Shown: positions 1 to 9,072, numbered from the stretch's first letter. The stretch is DNA of 64,000 nucleotides from Alphaproteobacteria bacterium (GCA_018828145.1 JAHJWO010000042.1:1-64000); one strand, 5' to 3'. Notes: generated by a model not told the origin, from the letters alone. Made by a program: numbers and translations.

Positions 1-228
1 CCATCACTCCGCATGGGCGGCCTGCAGGCGAACAGTGGCGGGGTGAGCCGGGCGCGGGCTTTGCCTCTCGCGCAGGTTCGAGACCTGGCCGCAGCATGGC
101 GAGCGATCATGCTGCGCGATAACCGGGACTGTTCCAAAAACCGGCGCCCCGAGGCGACTGTCGTCTCATTTTTAAATTTCCAGAGGCGATAGCCGCCTCG
201 GGGTCCGTCTCTTCAATGATAACCGCGT
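1..228. other. Left-edge region, possible gene tail plus hairpins
   Basis: No complete gene is visible here. One plus-strand frame (codons from base 3) is open with ordinary GC-rich codons from the window edge to a TAA at 120-122, so it may be the last 39 codons of an unseen rightward gene. I do not recognise the peptide. Two hairpins follow: a perfect 8-bp stem at 91-98/108-115 (GCAGCATG/CATGCTGC) and a much longer one at 147-203. A small RNA cannot be excluded. Confidence 0.3.
147..203. terminator. Long inverted repeat, probable bidirectional terminator
   Basis: Bases 147-163 pair with 187-203 over 17 positions with a single A/C mismatch and one G-U wobble. The loop is 23 nt and AT-rich. 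It sits between a possible rightward gene end (122) and the end of the leftward thiamine pyrophosphokinase gene (229), where a shared terminator would be expected. There is no clean U-tract after either arm, so the termination role is inferred. Confidence 0.45.
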
Positions 229-933
229 TCAGGCGGCGCTTTGGCACGCCTCGATCATGTCCCAGAGCCGTTCCTTGCCCAGGATCAGCAGCCAGGGCGT
301 CTCATCCGCCGGCACGATCTCGATGCGCCCACCTGTCCCCTCATTGGAGGTACCGATCAGCCCGCCGGGCTCCAGCATCAGCCCATCCATCGGATAGAAC
401 AGCCCCCTCGATCGCATGAAGCGGATCGGCAGCAGCGGATGGATTGATACCCGCTCCCGCGCCGCTGCCTCGAAGGCGATCGGCCCCACCACGGCCAGGG
501 CCACATCCACCTCGTCCACCAGCAGCAGCTTGCGGGTCGGCGCATATTCGAGCACCGCGCTCAGCGCCGCGAGCGTATGGTCGAGCCGCTTGCCGGTCAT
601 GCCCAGCGCCAGCGTCACCGGCGCCCGGGTCGAATAGAGCGACTTCTGGAAATCGGTGGTGAGCTGCTCGGCAATATGGATGACCCGGCTCCGGGCCTCC
701 CATTCCGAGCGATCGGCAAGCGAATCGAGGTCCCCGATGATGGCGGCCGGCAGCAGGCCCGCATCGCCGATCGCATCGGCACCGCCGTCGGCGCCCACCA
801 GGGCGATCCCCCGCGCCGCCAGCTCCACCAGCAGGGCGGGGTCAACGGCGCCGCCCCCGACAATGGCCATGGGGCGATCGAATACGACCATCGGCGCATC
901 CGCACCCGGCACGGAAGTGTCTTGCACTGTCAC
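229..933 (-). CDS. thiN: Thiamine pyrophosphokinase
   Basis: This cytosolic enzyme transfers pyrophosphate from ATP to thiamine to give thiamine pyrophosphate. The 234-residue product carries the family landmarks in order: ADGGAD (48-53), GDLDS (67-71, metal and pyrophosphate binding), TDFQKSL (about 93-99) and GKRLDHTLA (114-122). The C-terminal beta domain ends with a SNEG segment that contributes to the thiamine site. The start used is a GTG at 933; an in-frame ATG at residue 15 (891) is possible and would keep all motifs. The gene diverges from the riboswitch-controlled thiBPQ operon, so salvage import and activation lie side by side. The riboswitch is on the opposite strand and does not cover this gene. 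Confidence 0.9.
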   Translation of the reverse strand: MTVQDTSVPGADAPMVVFDRPMAIVGGGAVDPALLVELAARGIALVGADGGADAIGDAGLLPAAIIGDLDSLADRSEWEARSRVIHIAEQLTTDFQKSLYSTRAPVTLALGMTGKRLDHTLAALSAVLEYAPTRKLLLVDEVDVALAVVGPIAFEAAARERVSIHPLLPIRFMRSRGLFYPMDGLMLEPGGLIGTSNEGTGGRIEIVPADETPWLLILGKERLWDMIEACQSAA

Positions 934-957
934 AAAGCTCTCATTAAGTGTGAGGCG

Positions 958-1043
958 TCTCGCTGGGGTGTTCCGGAAGTCTCCGGAGCTGAGAATTACC
1001 CATTGAACCTGAACCAGGTCATGCTGGCGGAGGAAGCTCGAGA
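958..1043 (+). promoter_or_regulatory. TPP riboswitch (THI box)
   Basis: The conserved THI-box blocks appear in order: a GGGGTG segment (965-970), CTGAGA (989-994), ACCC followed by TTGAACCTGAACCAGGTC (about 998-1020), and ATGCTGGCGGAGGAAG (1021-1036). The closing helix can be drawn as TCTCG (958-962) with CGAGA (1039-1043). These are the sensor helices of the known TPP aptamer. It lies 78 nt upstream of thiB on the same strand, so binding of TPP should repress the importer operon. Confidence 0.92.
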
Positions 1044-1079
1044 TGGCAAGGGCATCTCGCTGCCCTCACCATTGACACC

Positions 1080-1112
1080 CCCTTCACTCATGGCCGTGAC
1101 ACCATTGAAGGG
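1080..1112 (+). promoter_or_regulatory. Shine-Dalgarno-sequestering hairpin of thiB leader
   Basis: CCCTTCA (1080-1086) is fully complementary to TGAAGGG (1106-1112), which contains the thiB ribosome-binding site GAAGGG eight bases before the ATG. An inner ATGG/CCAT helix extends the stem after a 3-nt bulge. This is the expected expression platform of a translational TPP riboswitch. The alternative pairing with the aptamer is inferred. Confidence 0.7.
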
Positions 1113-1120
1113 AATGACCC

Positions 1121-2128
1121 ATGGTCAAATTCACCCGTCTGGCGCTTGCGGTCCTCACCGGACTGTTCGCTGCGCCCACGCTCGCCGAAGAGGTGCCGAT
1201 CCTCAAGATCTACACCTATGACAGCTTCGCTGCCGAATGGGGCCCCGGCCCCGGCCTCAAGGCCGGCTTCGAAGCCATCTGCGGCGGCTGCATCGTCGAG
1301 TGGGTCGCCACCGACAGCTCCATCGGCGCCCTGCGTCGCGTGCAGCTTGAGGGCGAAACCACTGAAGCCGATCTCATTGTCGGCCTCGATACCGCCATTG
1401 CCGGCGAGGCTCGCGCCACCGGCCTCTTCGCTGACCACAGCCTCGACCTTGCCGCGCTCACCCTTCCCGAGCCATGGACCGACGCGCAGTTCGTGCCCTT
1501 CGACTACGCCCATTTCGCCTTCGTCTACGACACCGACAGCGTCACCACGCCGCCCAAATCCTTCGAAGAGCTCATCGCCCTGCCCGACGACTTCAAGATC
1601 GTGGTTCAGGACCCGCGCTCGGCCACGCCGGGCCTCGGCCTCGTTCTGTGGATCCGTGCCGCCTATGGCGACCGCGCTCCCGAAATCTGGGCCGGCCTCA
1701 AGCCGCATATCCTCACCGTCACCCGGGAATGGAGCGAGAGCTACAACCTCTTCCTCGAAGGCGAAGCCGACATGGCCCTGAGCTATTCGACCTCACCCGC
1801 CTACCACATCAGCGCCGAAGGCGATGACACCATCCACGCGGCTATGTTCGACGAGGGTCACCTGGCCCAGACCGAAGTCGCCGGCATCCTCAAATCTTCC
1901 GACAAGCAGGAACTGGCCAGGGAGTTCCTCGCCTACCTTGCCTCCGCCGAGGGCCAGAAGGTGATCCCTACCACCAACTGGATGTTCCCGGTCATCGACC
2001 TGGGCGCCGACCTCGACCCGGCCTTCGCCACCCTGCCGCAGCCAGCCAGGACCCTCACGCTGACCGACGCCGAAATCGAAGCCAACAGCCAGGCCTGGAT
2101 CGACGAAATGCTGGCAGCGGTGCAGTAA
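1121..2128 (+). CDS. thiB: Thiamine ABC transporter, periplasmic substrate-binding protein
   Basis: This 335-residue protein has a signal peptide of about 22 residues ending near TLA/EE, then a class II periplasmic-binding fold. It resembles ThiB of Gram-negative bacteria, including an early YTYDSF strand, a VEWVATDSS region and a C-terminal TTNWMFPV segment. It would capture thiamine, its phosphates or both in the periplasm and deliver them to ThiP. The ATG at 1121 is preceded by GAAGGG, which is buried in the riboswitch hairpin. The next gene is thiP, but the gap is 171 bp instead of the usual tight spacing because a repeat lies between. Confidence 0.92.
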   Translation: MVKFTRLALAVLTGLFAAPTLAEEVPILKIYTYDSFAAEWGPGPGLKAGFEAICGGCIVEWVATDSSIGALRRVQLEGETTEADLIVGLDTAIAGEARATGLFADHSLDLAALTLPEPWTDAQFVPFDYAHFAFVYDTDSVTTPPKSFEELIALPDDFKIVVQDPRSATPGLGLVLWIRAAYGDRAPEIWAGLKPHILTVTREWSESYNLFLEGEADMALSYSTSPAYHISAEGDDTIHAAMFDEGHLAQTEVAGILKSSDKQELAREFLAYLASAEGQKVIPTTNWMFPVIDLGADLDPAFATLPQPARTLTLTDAEIEANSQAWIDEMLAAVQ

Positions 2129-2158
2129 GGGCACTGAAGTGACCACAAGCACGGAGCA

Positions 2159-2246
2159 GCACCTCCCCCTTGATGGGCTCCGACCCGTCCCGCAGGGCAA
2201 ATCGCTCCAGTGGAGCGATTTGAGGAAAGGAGGCTGGGAGGGGGTG
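2159..2246 (+). repeat. Dispersed GC-rich repeat with nested palindrome
   Basis: The left part GCACCTCCCCCTTGATGGG (2159-2177) and right part AGGCTGGGAGGGGGTG (2231-2246) closely match a contiguous sequence on the minus strand at 38924-38961. Here the two halves are separated by about 53 bp containing a perfect 10-bp hairpin (AAATCGCTCC at 2199-2208, loop AGT, GGAGCGATTT at 2212-2221). The layout suggests a small palindromic element inside an older repeat. It separates thiB from thiP within one operon. Confidence 0.6.
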
Positions 2247-2299
2247 ACGGCCAGGCACGATGCCTTGGCTTGGCCCCTCCCGTGGATCGGTCGAGATCA

Positions 2300-3892
2300 A
2301 TGCTGACCCTACCCCACCGGCCCTTGCGCATCGCGGCTGCCATCACCCTGGCCGCCGCCATCGCCGCGCTCATTGCCCTCGTGCTCTGGGCTATCCTCGC
2401 CGCCGCCACCGGCAGCGGCAGCAGCGCCTCGCGCATCGACATCCCGCACCTGCTGCGCATGACCTCGATCCAGGCCGGCCTGACCACCGTACTTTCCCTC
2501 GCGGTCGGCACCGCGCTCGCCTGGTCTCTCAATCGACTGCGCTTTCCCGGTCGGGACCTCGTGGTCGGCCTCTTCGCCTCGGCCATTGTCACCCCCGGCA
2601 TGGTCGTCGCCTTCGGCCTTCTCTCCATCTGGGGCCGCAATGGCTGGATCAACCAGCTGAGCGAGGCCCTGTTCGGCGTCTCCATCGGCAATCCCGCCTT
2701 CGGCCTCTCGGGGATCCTCTTCGCCCATGTGATCCTCGATGGAGCATTCGCCGCCCGCATCCTGCTGGCCCGGCTCGACGCCATTCCCGCCGCCCGTCTC
2801 AAGACCGGCCAGTCGCTCGGCCTCACGGCCTGGCAGCGCTTCGCCATCATCGATTGGCCTACCCTGCGGGGGACCATGCCCGGCCTTGCCGCCATCATCT
2901 TCCTGCTGGCCTTCACCAGCTTCCCCATCGTGCTGCTGCTGGGCGGCGGCCCGGCGAACCAGACGCTTGAAGTGGCCATCTATGCCGCCGTGCGGCAGGA
3001 TTTCGACCTCGCCGGCGCGGTGCGTCTGGCAGCCACCCAGATCGCCGTCTGCTCGGCCGTCATTCTGGCAGCGTCCGCCATGGGTCCCATTCCCACCAGT
3101 CTGGGCACTTCGGCCGCGCCGCGCTGGCGCGATGCTGCACCTGCCCGCCTGCTCCAGGCACTTGTGCTGGCGCTCTGCATCCTCGGCTTCGCGCTGCCGC
3201 TGCTGTCGGTACTGTTCGATGGCTTGGCTTCTGGCCTGGGCAGCCTGCTCGCCCGGCCGGCCTTCTGGTGGGCTGCCGCGAGCAGCCTGTTGATTGGCGC
3301 TGCCTCCGCCATACTGACACTCGTGCTGGCCATGCTGCTCGCAATGGGCCGCGGCGCCACCGCCGACGGTCCGCTGCGCACCCTGCTGGGCATGCCGGCC
3401 TATGCCTACCTGGCCGTGCCTGCCATTGTCCTCTCGCTCGGCTTCTTCCTTCTGGTGCGCCAACTCGGCATCGCCCCCGCCACGGCCGCGCCCTTCGTCG
3501 TTATCCTGGCCAATAGCCTCCTCGCCCTGCCCTTCGCCATGGCCACGCTTGGCCCGCCGCTCGAAGCCATTGCCCGCAGTCGGGGCAAGCTGATCCGCTC
3601 GCTTGGCCTGTCCGGCTGGCGTCAGTTCGCTGCCGTCGAATGTCCTCTTCTGGGTCGCGATATCGGCGTCATGCTGGCGCTGGCATTCTGTTTCTCGCTG
3701 GGTGACCTGGGCGTCATCGCGCTGTTCGGCACCCAGGATTTCCAGACACTGCCGCTGATGATGTTCCGTGCCCTCGGCTCCTACCGCAGCAATGATGCCT
3801 CGGCCATTGCCGCCATCCTGCTGATCGGCACCATCATCGCCTTTGTCGGCCTGCCCCGGCTCGTTGAAAGGATCGCCAATGCTGCGCGTTGA
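2300..3892 (+). CDS. thiP: Thiamine ABC transporter permease
   Basis: This 530-residue inner-membrane protein is a tandem of two permease halves, as in ThiP and the iron-type importers, with about a dozen hydrophobic segments. Each half carries an EAA-type loop that contacts the ATPase: near LGLTAWQRFAIIDWP in the first and LGLSGWRQFAAVECP in the second. I chose the ATG at 2300; a longer reading from 2210 would add 30 non-hydrophobic residues encoded by the upstream repeat and is unlikely. No strong ribosome-binding site is visible. The gene overlaps thiQ by 14 nt. Confidence 0.9.
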   Translation: MLTLPHRPLRIAAAITLAAAIAALIALVLWAILAAATGSGSSASRIDIPHLLRMTSIQAGLTTVLSLAVGTALAWSLNRLRFPGRDLVVGLFASAIVTPGMVVAFGLLSIWGRNGWINQLSEALFGVSIGNPAFGLSGILFAHVILDGAFAARILLARLDAIPAARLKTGQSLGLTAWQRFAIIDWPTLRGTMPGLAAIIFLLAFTSFPIVLLLGGGPANQTLEVAIYAAVRQDFDLAGAVRLAATQIAVCSAVILAASAMGPIPTSLGTSAAPRWRDAAPARLLQALVLALCILGFALPLLSVLFDGLASGLGSLLARPAFWWAAASSLLIGAASAILTLVLAMLLAMGRGATADGPLRTLLGMPAYAYLAVPAIVLSLGFFLLVRQLGIAPATAAPFVVILANSLLALPFAMATLGPPLEAIARSRGKLIRSLGLSGWRQFAAVECPLLGRDIGVMLALAFCFSLGDLGVIALFGTQDFQTLPLMMFRALGSYRSNDASAIAAILLIGTIIAFVGLPRLVERIANAAR

Positions 3893-4532
3893 GAACCTGA
3901 CCTTTGCCCATCCCGGCCAGGCGACGCCCTATGTCTTCTCGTTCGTGGCTGATTCCGGCGAGATCACCGCCATTTCAGGCGTCAGCGGTTCCGGCAAGTC
4001 CACCCTGCTCGACCTGTTGGCGGGCTTCCTCGAGCCCACCGGCGGAACCGTGGCATTGGACGGTCGGGACCTGCTGCCATTGCCGCCCGAGGCGCGGCCG
4101 GTCTCCCTTCTGCTGCAGTCGGAAAGCCTGTTCGACCATTTGAGCGCCGCCCGGAACATTGCCTTGGGTCTGCCTTCGCGCACTGAAAAGGCACAGACCC
4201 TTCAGCGCGTGGCCGATGCGCTCGCCGAAGTCGGTCTTGAAGGCCTTGGCGATCAGCAGGCCGCGACGCTGTCGGGTGGGCAGAAGCAGCGTGTCGCTCT
4301 CGCCCGCACCCTGCTGCGCGCCCGGCCGATCCTGCTGCTCGATGAGCCCTTCTCGGCCCTGGACGACGAGACCCGGTCGGTGATCCGTGATCTCGTACGC
4401 ACTCTCACCACGCGCCATGGCTGGCATACCATTCTGGTCAGCCACCACGCCGATGATGTCGAAGCGCTCGCCAATCGACGCTACGTCCTTGAGAGCAGAC
4501 GGCTGTCACCAAGTGGCGAGACCAAAAAGTAA
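3879..4532 (+). CDS. thiQ: Thiamine ABC transporter ATP-binding protein
   Basis: This 217-residue ATPase energises thiamine import by ThiBP. It has Walker A GVSGSGKST (34-42), signature LSGGQKQR (131-138), Walker B ILLLDEP (151-157) and a switch histidine in VSHH. The length fits ThiQ, which lacks the regulatory C-terminal domain of larger importer ATPases. The ATG at 3879 lies inside the end of thiP; a longer reading from 3843 adds 12 residues encoded by thiP and is rejected. A strong hairpin begins at its stop codon. Confidence 0.92.
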   Translation: MLRVENLTFAHPGQATPYVFSFVADSGEITAISGVSGSGKSTLLDLLAGFLEPTGGTVALDGRDLLPLPPEARPVSLLLQSESLFDHLSAARNIALGLPSRTEKAQTLQRVADALAEVGLEGLGDQQAATLSGGQKQRVALARTLLRARPILLLDEPFSALDDETRSVIRDLVRTLTTRHGWHTILVSHHADDVEALANRRYVLESRRLSPSGETKK

Positions 4533-4554
4533 TCCCCGGACCAGGTCCGGGGAT
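4532..4554. terminator. Hairpin after thiQ
   Basis: A perfect 10-bp stem, ATCCCCGGAC (4532-4541) and GTCCGGGGAT (4545-4554), has a 3-nt loop and overlaps the thiQ stop codon. It lies between convergent thiQ and the leftward gene ending at 4577. There is no U-tract, so it may be a Rho-dependent end, an mRNA-stabilising hairpin or one copy of a small palindromic repeat. Confidence 0.5.
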
Positions 4555-4576
4555 CTAGACTGCCGCCATGAGCGAG

Positions 4577-6595
4577 TTATTCAGCCCAGGTGGCAAAGAC
4601 CTTGTCGAACAGTGCCTGCGCCGTCTCATCTTTTTCCAGGGTGATGATGGCGTTACGCCCCGTGCCATAGACCACAGCAAGGTCCATCCACCGGCGGTTT
4701 TCCAGAAGCTCTGCATTGGTGGTCGCATCGGCTGGCGTGGCGCTCAACGCGAACAGGAACGAATTGCCCACCACCCGGGCGGACGCGCCGACCAGGGCGG
4801 TGCCGGGCACCAGTTCCTCATTCTTCAGCAGCACGCCCGGCAGGTTGGCGATTGTACCGCCGATAAAGGTGTCGCTCACCCGGAAGTCGACTTCCATCAG
4901 ATGGCTTGCCGGCAGGCTGGGATCGGAATTCTTGCGAATGGTGATGTCCACGCCCAGATTGCGCGCCGGGATGCTGGCCGTCGCCTTCAGCGTCGGCAGG
5001 CCGAGCTCGTCGACCCCTTCGCTCCATTCCACTGTGCCCGAGAAGGGCACGGCACCAGTGGCACCATCCTGGCTGGCTTCCAGCAGCAGGGACTGGCTGC
5101 CCGCCAGCACGGCCGGATCGACCGACGCGGCCGGGTCATTTGCCGCAAGTGCTGTAGCATCCTCGCCCGGCAGGCGTTCCTCGCCCTTGTCCTCGCCAGC
5201 ATTCACATCGGGAAGGACGGACTCCGTGCCCGTCGGCTGCACGGGCTCTGGCGTCGGCTCGAGGCGATCCTCAATCTGCACGCCGTCCAGTTCGGTGCCG
5301 GCAAGGCCATTGGTCGTGGTTGGCGAGGTGTTGCCCGGGCCGACCGCTGCATCAGTACCTGTATTGGCCGGCTGAACCGGGTCCAGCGTTGGTGTCGTGG
5401 TCGTCGTATCGGCTGTCTCGGTCACCGCAACCTGGCCGAACATCTGGTCGAGATCGACATAGCCCTCGCGCCAGGCCCAGAAGCCCGCGCCGCCGGCGCC
5501 GGCCAGCAGAATGGCAAACACGACGAGGAATATGGTCAGCCCGGAGCCGTTGTTCTGCTGCAGCGGCGCATCGGCAAAGCCCGAATCGTCGGCATCATCG
5601 GCGGCCTGCATCGCGGCAGGCGCACCAGCCATGGAGTCGGGCACTGGTGTAGCCGTCTCGCCGCGCGCTTCACGGTCGAGGGCCTCTATGGCGCGTTCGA
5701 TCGCCCCTTGCGCTTCACTCGGATCGGGCTCGACCTCGACTTCGCGGACGCTCGACAGGGCCTTTTCGACCGGCGGCGCTTCCAGCACGGCAATAGGCGC
5801 TGTCACCTGTTGCCGCGCCACGGCGTGATTGCCCATGGCCGGCTCGACACGCACAGGAGACCGCACGATTTCGCTGGTCGAATTAGCAGCCAGCGGCGGG
5901 GGATCCCGGCGCAGCTCGAAACTTGGTCCCTTGAGCGGGGCTTCCATGGACCGGACATTGGACGCCGGCTGCAGCGGCGAGCTCGGCCCCGTCTTGGACG
6001 CCTCTGCGCGGGCAACGATCGAGGGCATCGACCGCAAATCGGACTTCAGCTCGGGCTTTTCAGAAGGCTTTTCTTCGTCCTTGACCAGCTTGACCGGTGC
6101 TCCGGTCGTCTCGGCTGCCTGCGAGATGATGTCCTCGATGGACATGTTCTCTTTGGCAGGCGCAGCCTTGTCCTCGGACTTGGGCACATCGACGGGCGCT
6201 GCAGGGCCCGCCGGCAGGGAAACATCAGCAGACACCGGGGTGTCAGCGGACTTGGGAGTATCGACAGGCTTGGGCTGTGCCGCAACCGGTGCCGGGGTCG
6301 GGTCGGCAGCAACGGGCGCCGGGTCGGCCGGCGCTGCCGCATGCCGCGAACCCAGCACGTTCTCACGACCCAGCGTTATGACGGCTTCACTGGCTTCCTG
6401 CTCGACCTGGCGGATGCAATCTTCGAGCTGCAGGCGATGCTGGGTAATATCGCGCGCCGGCAATGGGGGCGTGATGGCGCGCAATTGCCCGACTAGGGCG
6501 GAACGCGCCTTCTCATAGACAGCCCGGCGGGCGGCCCCATTGTTCTCCGGAAGCGCCGAGATGGCCCGGCGCAACAGCTCCTTGTAGTCCGCCAT
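4577..6595 (-). CDS. Unrecognised single-pass membrane protein
   Basis: I cannot assign a function to this 672-residue protein. The first 75 residues or so are helical and charged, beginning MADYKELLRRAISALPENNG. A long low-complexity Pro/Ala/Asp-rich region follows to about residue 345, including a PVAADPTPAPVAAQP stretch. One hydrophobic segment lies near residues 352-374 (LTIFLVVFAILLAGAGGAGF). A second linker is rich in Thr and Pro, and a more conserved-looking domain fills about 490-672. The layout suggests a cytoplasmic head, a membrane anchor and an extracytoplasmic domain. It follows purA with a 48-bp gap and no clear terminator, so the two may share a transcript. A long ORF on the opposite strand is a shadow. 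Confidence 0.75.
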   Translation of the reverse strand: MADYKELLRRAISALPENNGAARRAVYEKARSALVGQLRAITPPLPARDITQHRLQLEDCIRQVEQEASEAVITLGRENVLGSRHAAAPADPAPVAADPTPAPVAAQPKPVDTPKSADTPVSADVSLPAGPAAPVDVPKSEDKAAPAKENMSIEDIISQAAETTGAPVKLVKDEEKPSEKPELKSDLRSMPSIVARAEASKTGPSSPLQPASNVRSMEAPLKGPSFELRRDPPPLAANSTSEIVRSPVRVEPAMGNHAVARQQVTAPIAVLEAPPVEKALSSVREVEVEPDPSEAQGAIERAIEALDREARGETATPVPDSMAGAPAAMQAADDADDSGFADAPLQQNNGSGLTIFLVVFAILLAGAGGAGFWAWREGYVDLDQMFGQVAVTETADTTTTTPTLDPVQPANTGTDAAVGPGNTSPTTTNGLAGTELDGVQIEDRLEPTPEPVQPTGTESVLPDVNAGEDKGEERLPGEDATALAANDPAASVDPAVLAGSQSLLLEASQDGATGAVPFSGTVEWSEGVDELGLPTLKATASIPARNLGVDITIRKNSDPSLPASHLMEVDFRVSDTFIGGTIANLPGVLLKNEELVPGTALVGASARVVGNSFLFALSATPADATTNAELLENRRWMDLAVVYGTGRNAIITLEKDETAQALFDKVFATWAE

Positions 6596-6643
6596 TGGTT
6601 ACTTGGTACTCACAATTGCAGCGACGTCTTGTAGCAAAAAAAA

Positions 6644-7933
6644 TCAGTCTTGGAATGGGTCAACGACAAGGATGGTATCGAGCCGCTCGGGGCTCGTCGA
6701 CAGCATGGCCACCGGCGCCCCGATTTGTTCCTCGATATACCGGACATATTTGACTGCCTGCGCCGGTAGATCGGCCCAGCTGCGAGCGCCGGCAGTCGTC
6801 TCGGACCATCCTTCAAGGGTCTCGTAAATCGGCTTAACCCGCGCTTGTGCCCCCATTGAGGCAGGCAAATAATCAATCCGTGATCCGTCCAGCTCGTAGC
6901 CGACGCAGACCTTGATCTCCTTGAGGCCGTCGAGCACGTCGAGCTTGGTCAGCGCGATGCCCGAAATGCCGGAGGTCTTGACCGTCTGCCGCACCAGCAC
7001 CGCGTCGAACCAGCCACAGCGGCGAGGCCGGCCGGTATTGACGCCGACTTCGCGGCCGACGGTAGCCAGGTGCCGGCCGATATCGTCGTCGAGCTCGCAG
7101 GGGAAGGGGCCCTCGCCGACGCGGGTCGTATAGGCCTTGGTGATGCCGAGCACATAGCCGATCGCCGTCGGCCCCAGGCCCGAACCAGCCGCGGCCTGGC
7201 CGGCGACGGTGTTGGATGAGGTCACGAAGGGATAGGTGCCATGATCATTGTCCAGCAGCGCACCCTGAGCGCCCTCGAACAGGATGCGCGCGCCGGCCTT
7301 GCGCTTGTCGTCCAGCACCTTCCAGACTTGGTCCATGAAGGGCAGGATTTCTGCGGCAACGCTGGTCAGCTCATCATAGATCTTCTGCGCCTCGATCTCG
7401 ACGAGGCCCATGCCGCGGCGCAGCGCATTGTGGTGGCCGAGCAGGCGCTCGATCTTGACCATCAGCGTATCGGGCTCGGAAAGATCGATCAGGCGGATGG
7501 CGCGGCGGCCGACCTTGTCTTCATAGGCCGGGCCGATGCCGCGCTTGGTCGTGCCGATCTTGAGACCGGAATTGGAGTCTTCCCGGATCGCGTCCAGCTC
7601 GCGGTGGAGCGACAGGATTAGCGGCGCATTGTCGGCAATGCGCAGGATCTCCGGGGTGATCTTGACCCCCTGCCCGCGCAGCTTGGCCATCTCCTGGACG
7701 AAATGGTGCGGATCCACCACCACGCCATTGCCGATGACCGAGAGCTTGCCCTGCACGAGACCGGAAGGCAGCAGTGCCAGCTTGTAGCTGACCCCGTCGA
7801 TGACCAGTGTGTGGCCGGCATTGTGGCCGCCATGATAGCGCACCACCACGTCGGCGCGCTCACTGAGCCAGTCAACAATCTTGCCCTTGCCCTCGTCGCC
7901 CCACTGCGAGCCGACGACAACCACATTAGCCAT
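6644..7933 (-). CDS. purA: Adenylosuccinate synthetase
   Basis: This enzyme couples GTP hydrolysis to condensation of IMP with aspartate, the first committed step to AMP. The 429-residue length is normal. Near the N-terminus are WGDEGKGK (the phosphate loop and catalytic Asp) and GGHNAGHT (catalytic His). Further on are [14 protein letters not shown] and a C-terminal TKLDVLDG guanine-recognition motif. The ATG at 7933 starts [18 protein letters not shown] and is preceded by GGAGAAGG at good spacing. A longer reading from 8023 adds 30 residues with no similarity and is rejected. Confidence 0.96.
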   Translation of the reverse strand: MANVVVVGSQWGDEGKGKIVDWLSERADVVVRYHGGHNAGHTLVIDGVSYKLALLPSGLVQGKLSVIGNGVVVDPHHFVQEMAKLRGQGVKITPEILRIADNAPLILSLHRELDAIREDSNSGLKIGTTKRGIGPAYEDKVGRRAIRLIDLSEPDTLMVKIERLLGHHNALRRGMGLVEIEAQKIYDELTSVAAEILPFMDQVWKVLDDKRKAGARILFEGAQGALLDNDHGTYPFVTSSNTVAGQAAAGSGLGPTAIGYVLGITKAYTTRVGEGPFPCELDDDIGRHLATVGREVGVNTGRPRRCGWFDAVLVRQTVKTSGISGIALTKLDVLDGLKEIKVCVGYELDGSRIDYLPASMGAQARVKPIYETLEGWSETTAGARSWADLPAQAVKYVRYIEEQIGAPVAMLSTSPERLDTILVVDPFQD

Positions 7934-8092
7934 AGAAATACCTTCTCCAGGATAGGCGTGACACAAAGAGCGTGGCGCAACCGCCGCACCCTTCTCCCTT
8001 TGGACGTCTGTCCCCCCGGCCACCTTGGGTGTGATTTTGATCGTGGCCGAATAACTGCTAAGTCCGATTGTCCTTACATCACCCGGGCGACG

Positions 8093-9037
8093 ATGACAAA
8101 GCCGCTAGACCACGAAAATCGCGGCATTTCGGCCCGCCTGCTCGACCAGCCCTACCTCCTGCTGATTCTGGCACCACTGTTCTGGGGCGGCAATGTCGTG
8201 GCCGCCAAGCTGGTCGTGGGCGAAATCGACCCATTTCTGCTGCTGGCGGCGCGCTGTGTTGGCGCAACGCTGTTCATCCTGCCCTTCGCCTGGCCCTACC
8301 TCAAGGCAGACTGGCCCGTGATCCGCCGCACCTGGCCGCTGGTCATGAGCTTTGGCGCCTTGGGCTATGCGCTCTACAACGTGCTGCTCTATGTCGGCCT
8401 GACGACCACGACGGCGGTCAATTCGTCGATTGAAACGGGCGCGCTGCCCATGATGATTCTGGCGGCAAACTTCATCGTCTTCCGGGTGCGGGCCACCTGG
8501 CTGCAGATCGTCGGCGTCCTGATCGCGATCACCGGCGTCATGCTCACCGCCACCCACGGCGATCTCACCCGTCTCCTGACCCTCGACATCAACGTTGGCG
8601 ACGGCTTCGTGCTCCTCGCCTGTCTCACCTACACGGCCTACACGCTGGCCCTGCGCTTTCGCCCGGCCATCCACATGATGAGCTTCATGGGCGTCGCGTT
8701 TATGGGTGCCGCCATCACCGGCCTCGTGATGCTGCAACTCTTCGGCCCGGGCATCGGGTCCTTTTCCACCATTCCAGCCATGTCGCCCACCGTCTGGGCC
8801 GTCCTGGCCTATGTGATGATCTTTCCGTCCATGTTCAGCCAGGTCTTCTACGCCCGCGGCGTCGACTTGGTCGGCCCCAACCGCGCCGCGCCAAGCCACA
8901 ACCTGATCCCGGTATTCGGCGCAATCGGCTCGGTTCTGATCCTCGGGGAGCGACTGGAACTCTACCACTACCTTGCCGCGGCGATCATAATCGGCGGCAT
9001 CGTCTTGGCCGAATGGGCCGCCCGGCGGCGACCCTAG
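8093..9037 (+). CDS. EamA/DMT-family transporter
   Basis: This 314-residue integral membrane protein has the two-fold EamA repeat, with about ten hydrophobic segments. The first begins at [22 protein letters not shown], typical of the drug/metabolite exporter superfamily. Such proteins export metabolites or amino acids; the substrate cannot be read from sequence. The ATG at 8093 removes 130 upstream residues that only mirror purA. It is divergent from purA across about 160 bp, where both promoters must lie, and ends in a hairpin shared with serA. Confidence 0.85.
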   Translation: MTKPLDHENRGISARLLDQPYLLLILAPLFWGGNVVAAKLVVGEIDPFLLLAARCVGATLFILPFAWPYLKADWPVIRRTWPLVMSFGALGYALYNVLLYVGLTTTTAVNSSIETGALPMMILAANFIVFRVRATWLQIVGVLIAITGVMLTATHGDLTRLLTLDINVGDGFVLLACLTYTAYTLALRFRPAIHMMSFMGVAFMGAAITGLVMLQLFGPGIGSFSTIPAMSPTVWAVLAYVMIFPSMFSQVFYARGVDLVGPNRAAPSHNLIPVFGAIGSVLILGERLELYHYLAAAIIIGGIVLAEWAARRRP

Positions 9038-9045
9038 GAAATGCA

Positions 9046-9072
9046 GAAGGCCGACGCAAAGCGCCGGCCTTC
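9046..9072. terminator. Bidirectional terminator between EamA gene and serA
   Basis: GAAGGCCGACGC (9046-9057) pairs with GCGCCGGCCTTC (9061-9072), 12 bp with one G-U-type mismatch and an AAA loop. It lies 8 bp after the EamA stop and 25 bp beyond the serA stop, so it can serve both converging transcripts. Confidence 0.65.

Noticed and set aside
70..95. tRNA T-arm-like GGTTCGAGACC
   Set aside because: Only four of five stem pairs form and no acceptor, anticodon or D arm can be drawn around it.
2309..3463. 384-codon minus-strand frame over thiP
   Set aside because: It is a GC-driven shadow of the permease gene with low-complexity Gly/Gln/Glu content.
4568..6496. 642-codon frame on the plus strand
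   Set aside because: It is antisense to the membrane protein at 4577-6595, is rich in Arg, His and Gly from reversed codons, and has no recognisable motif or ribosome-binding site.
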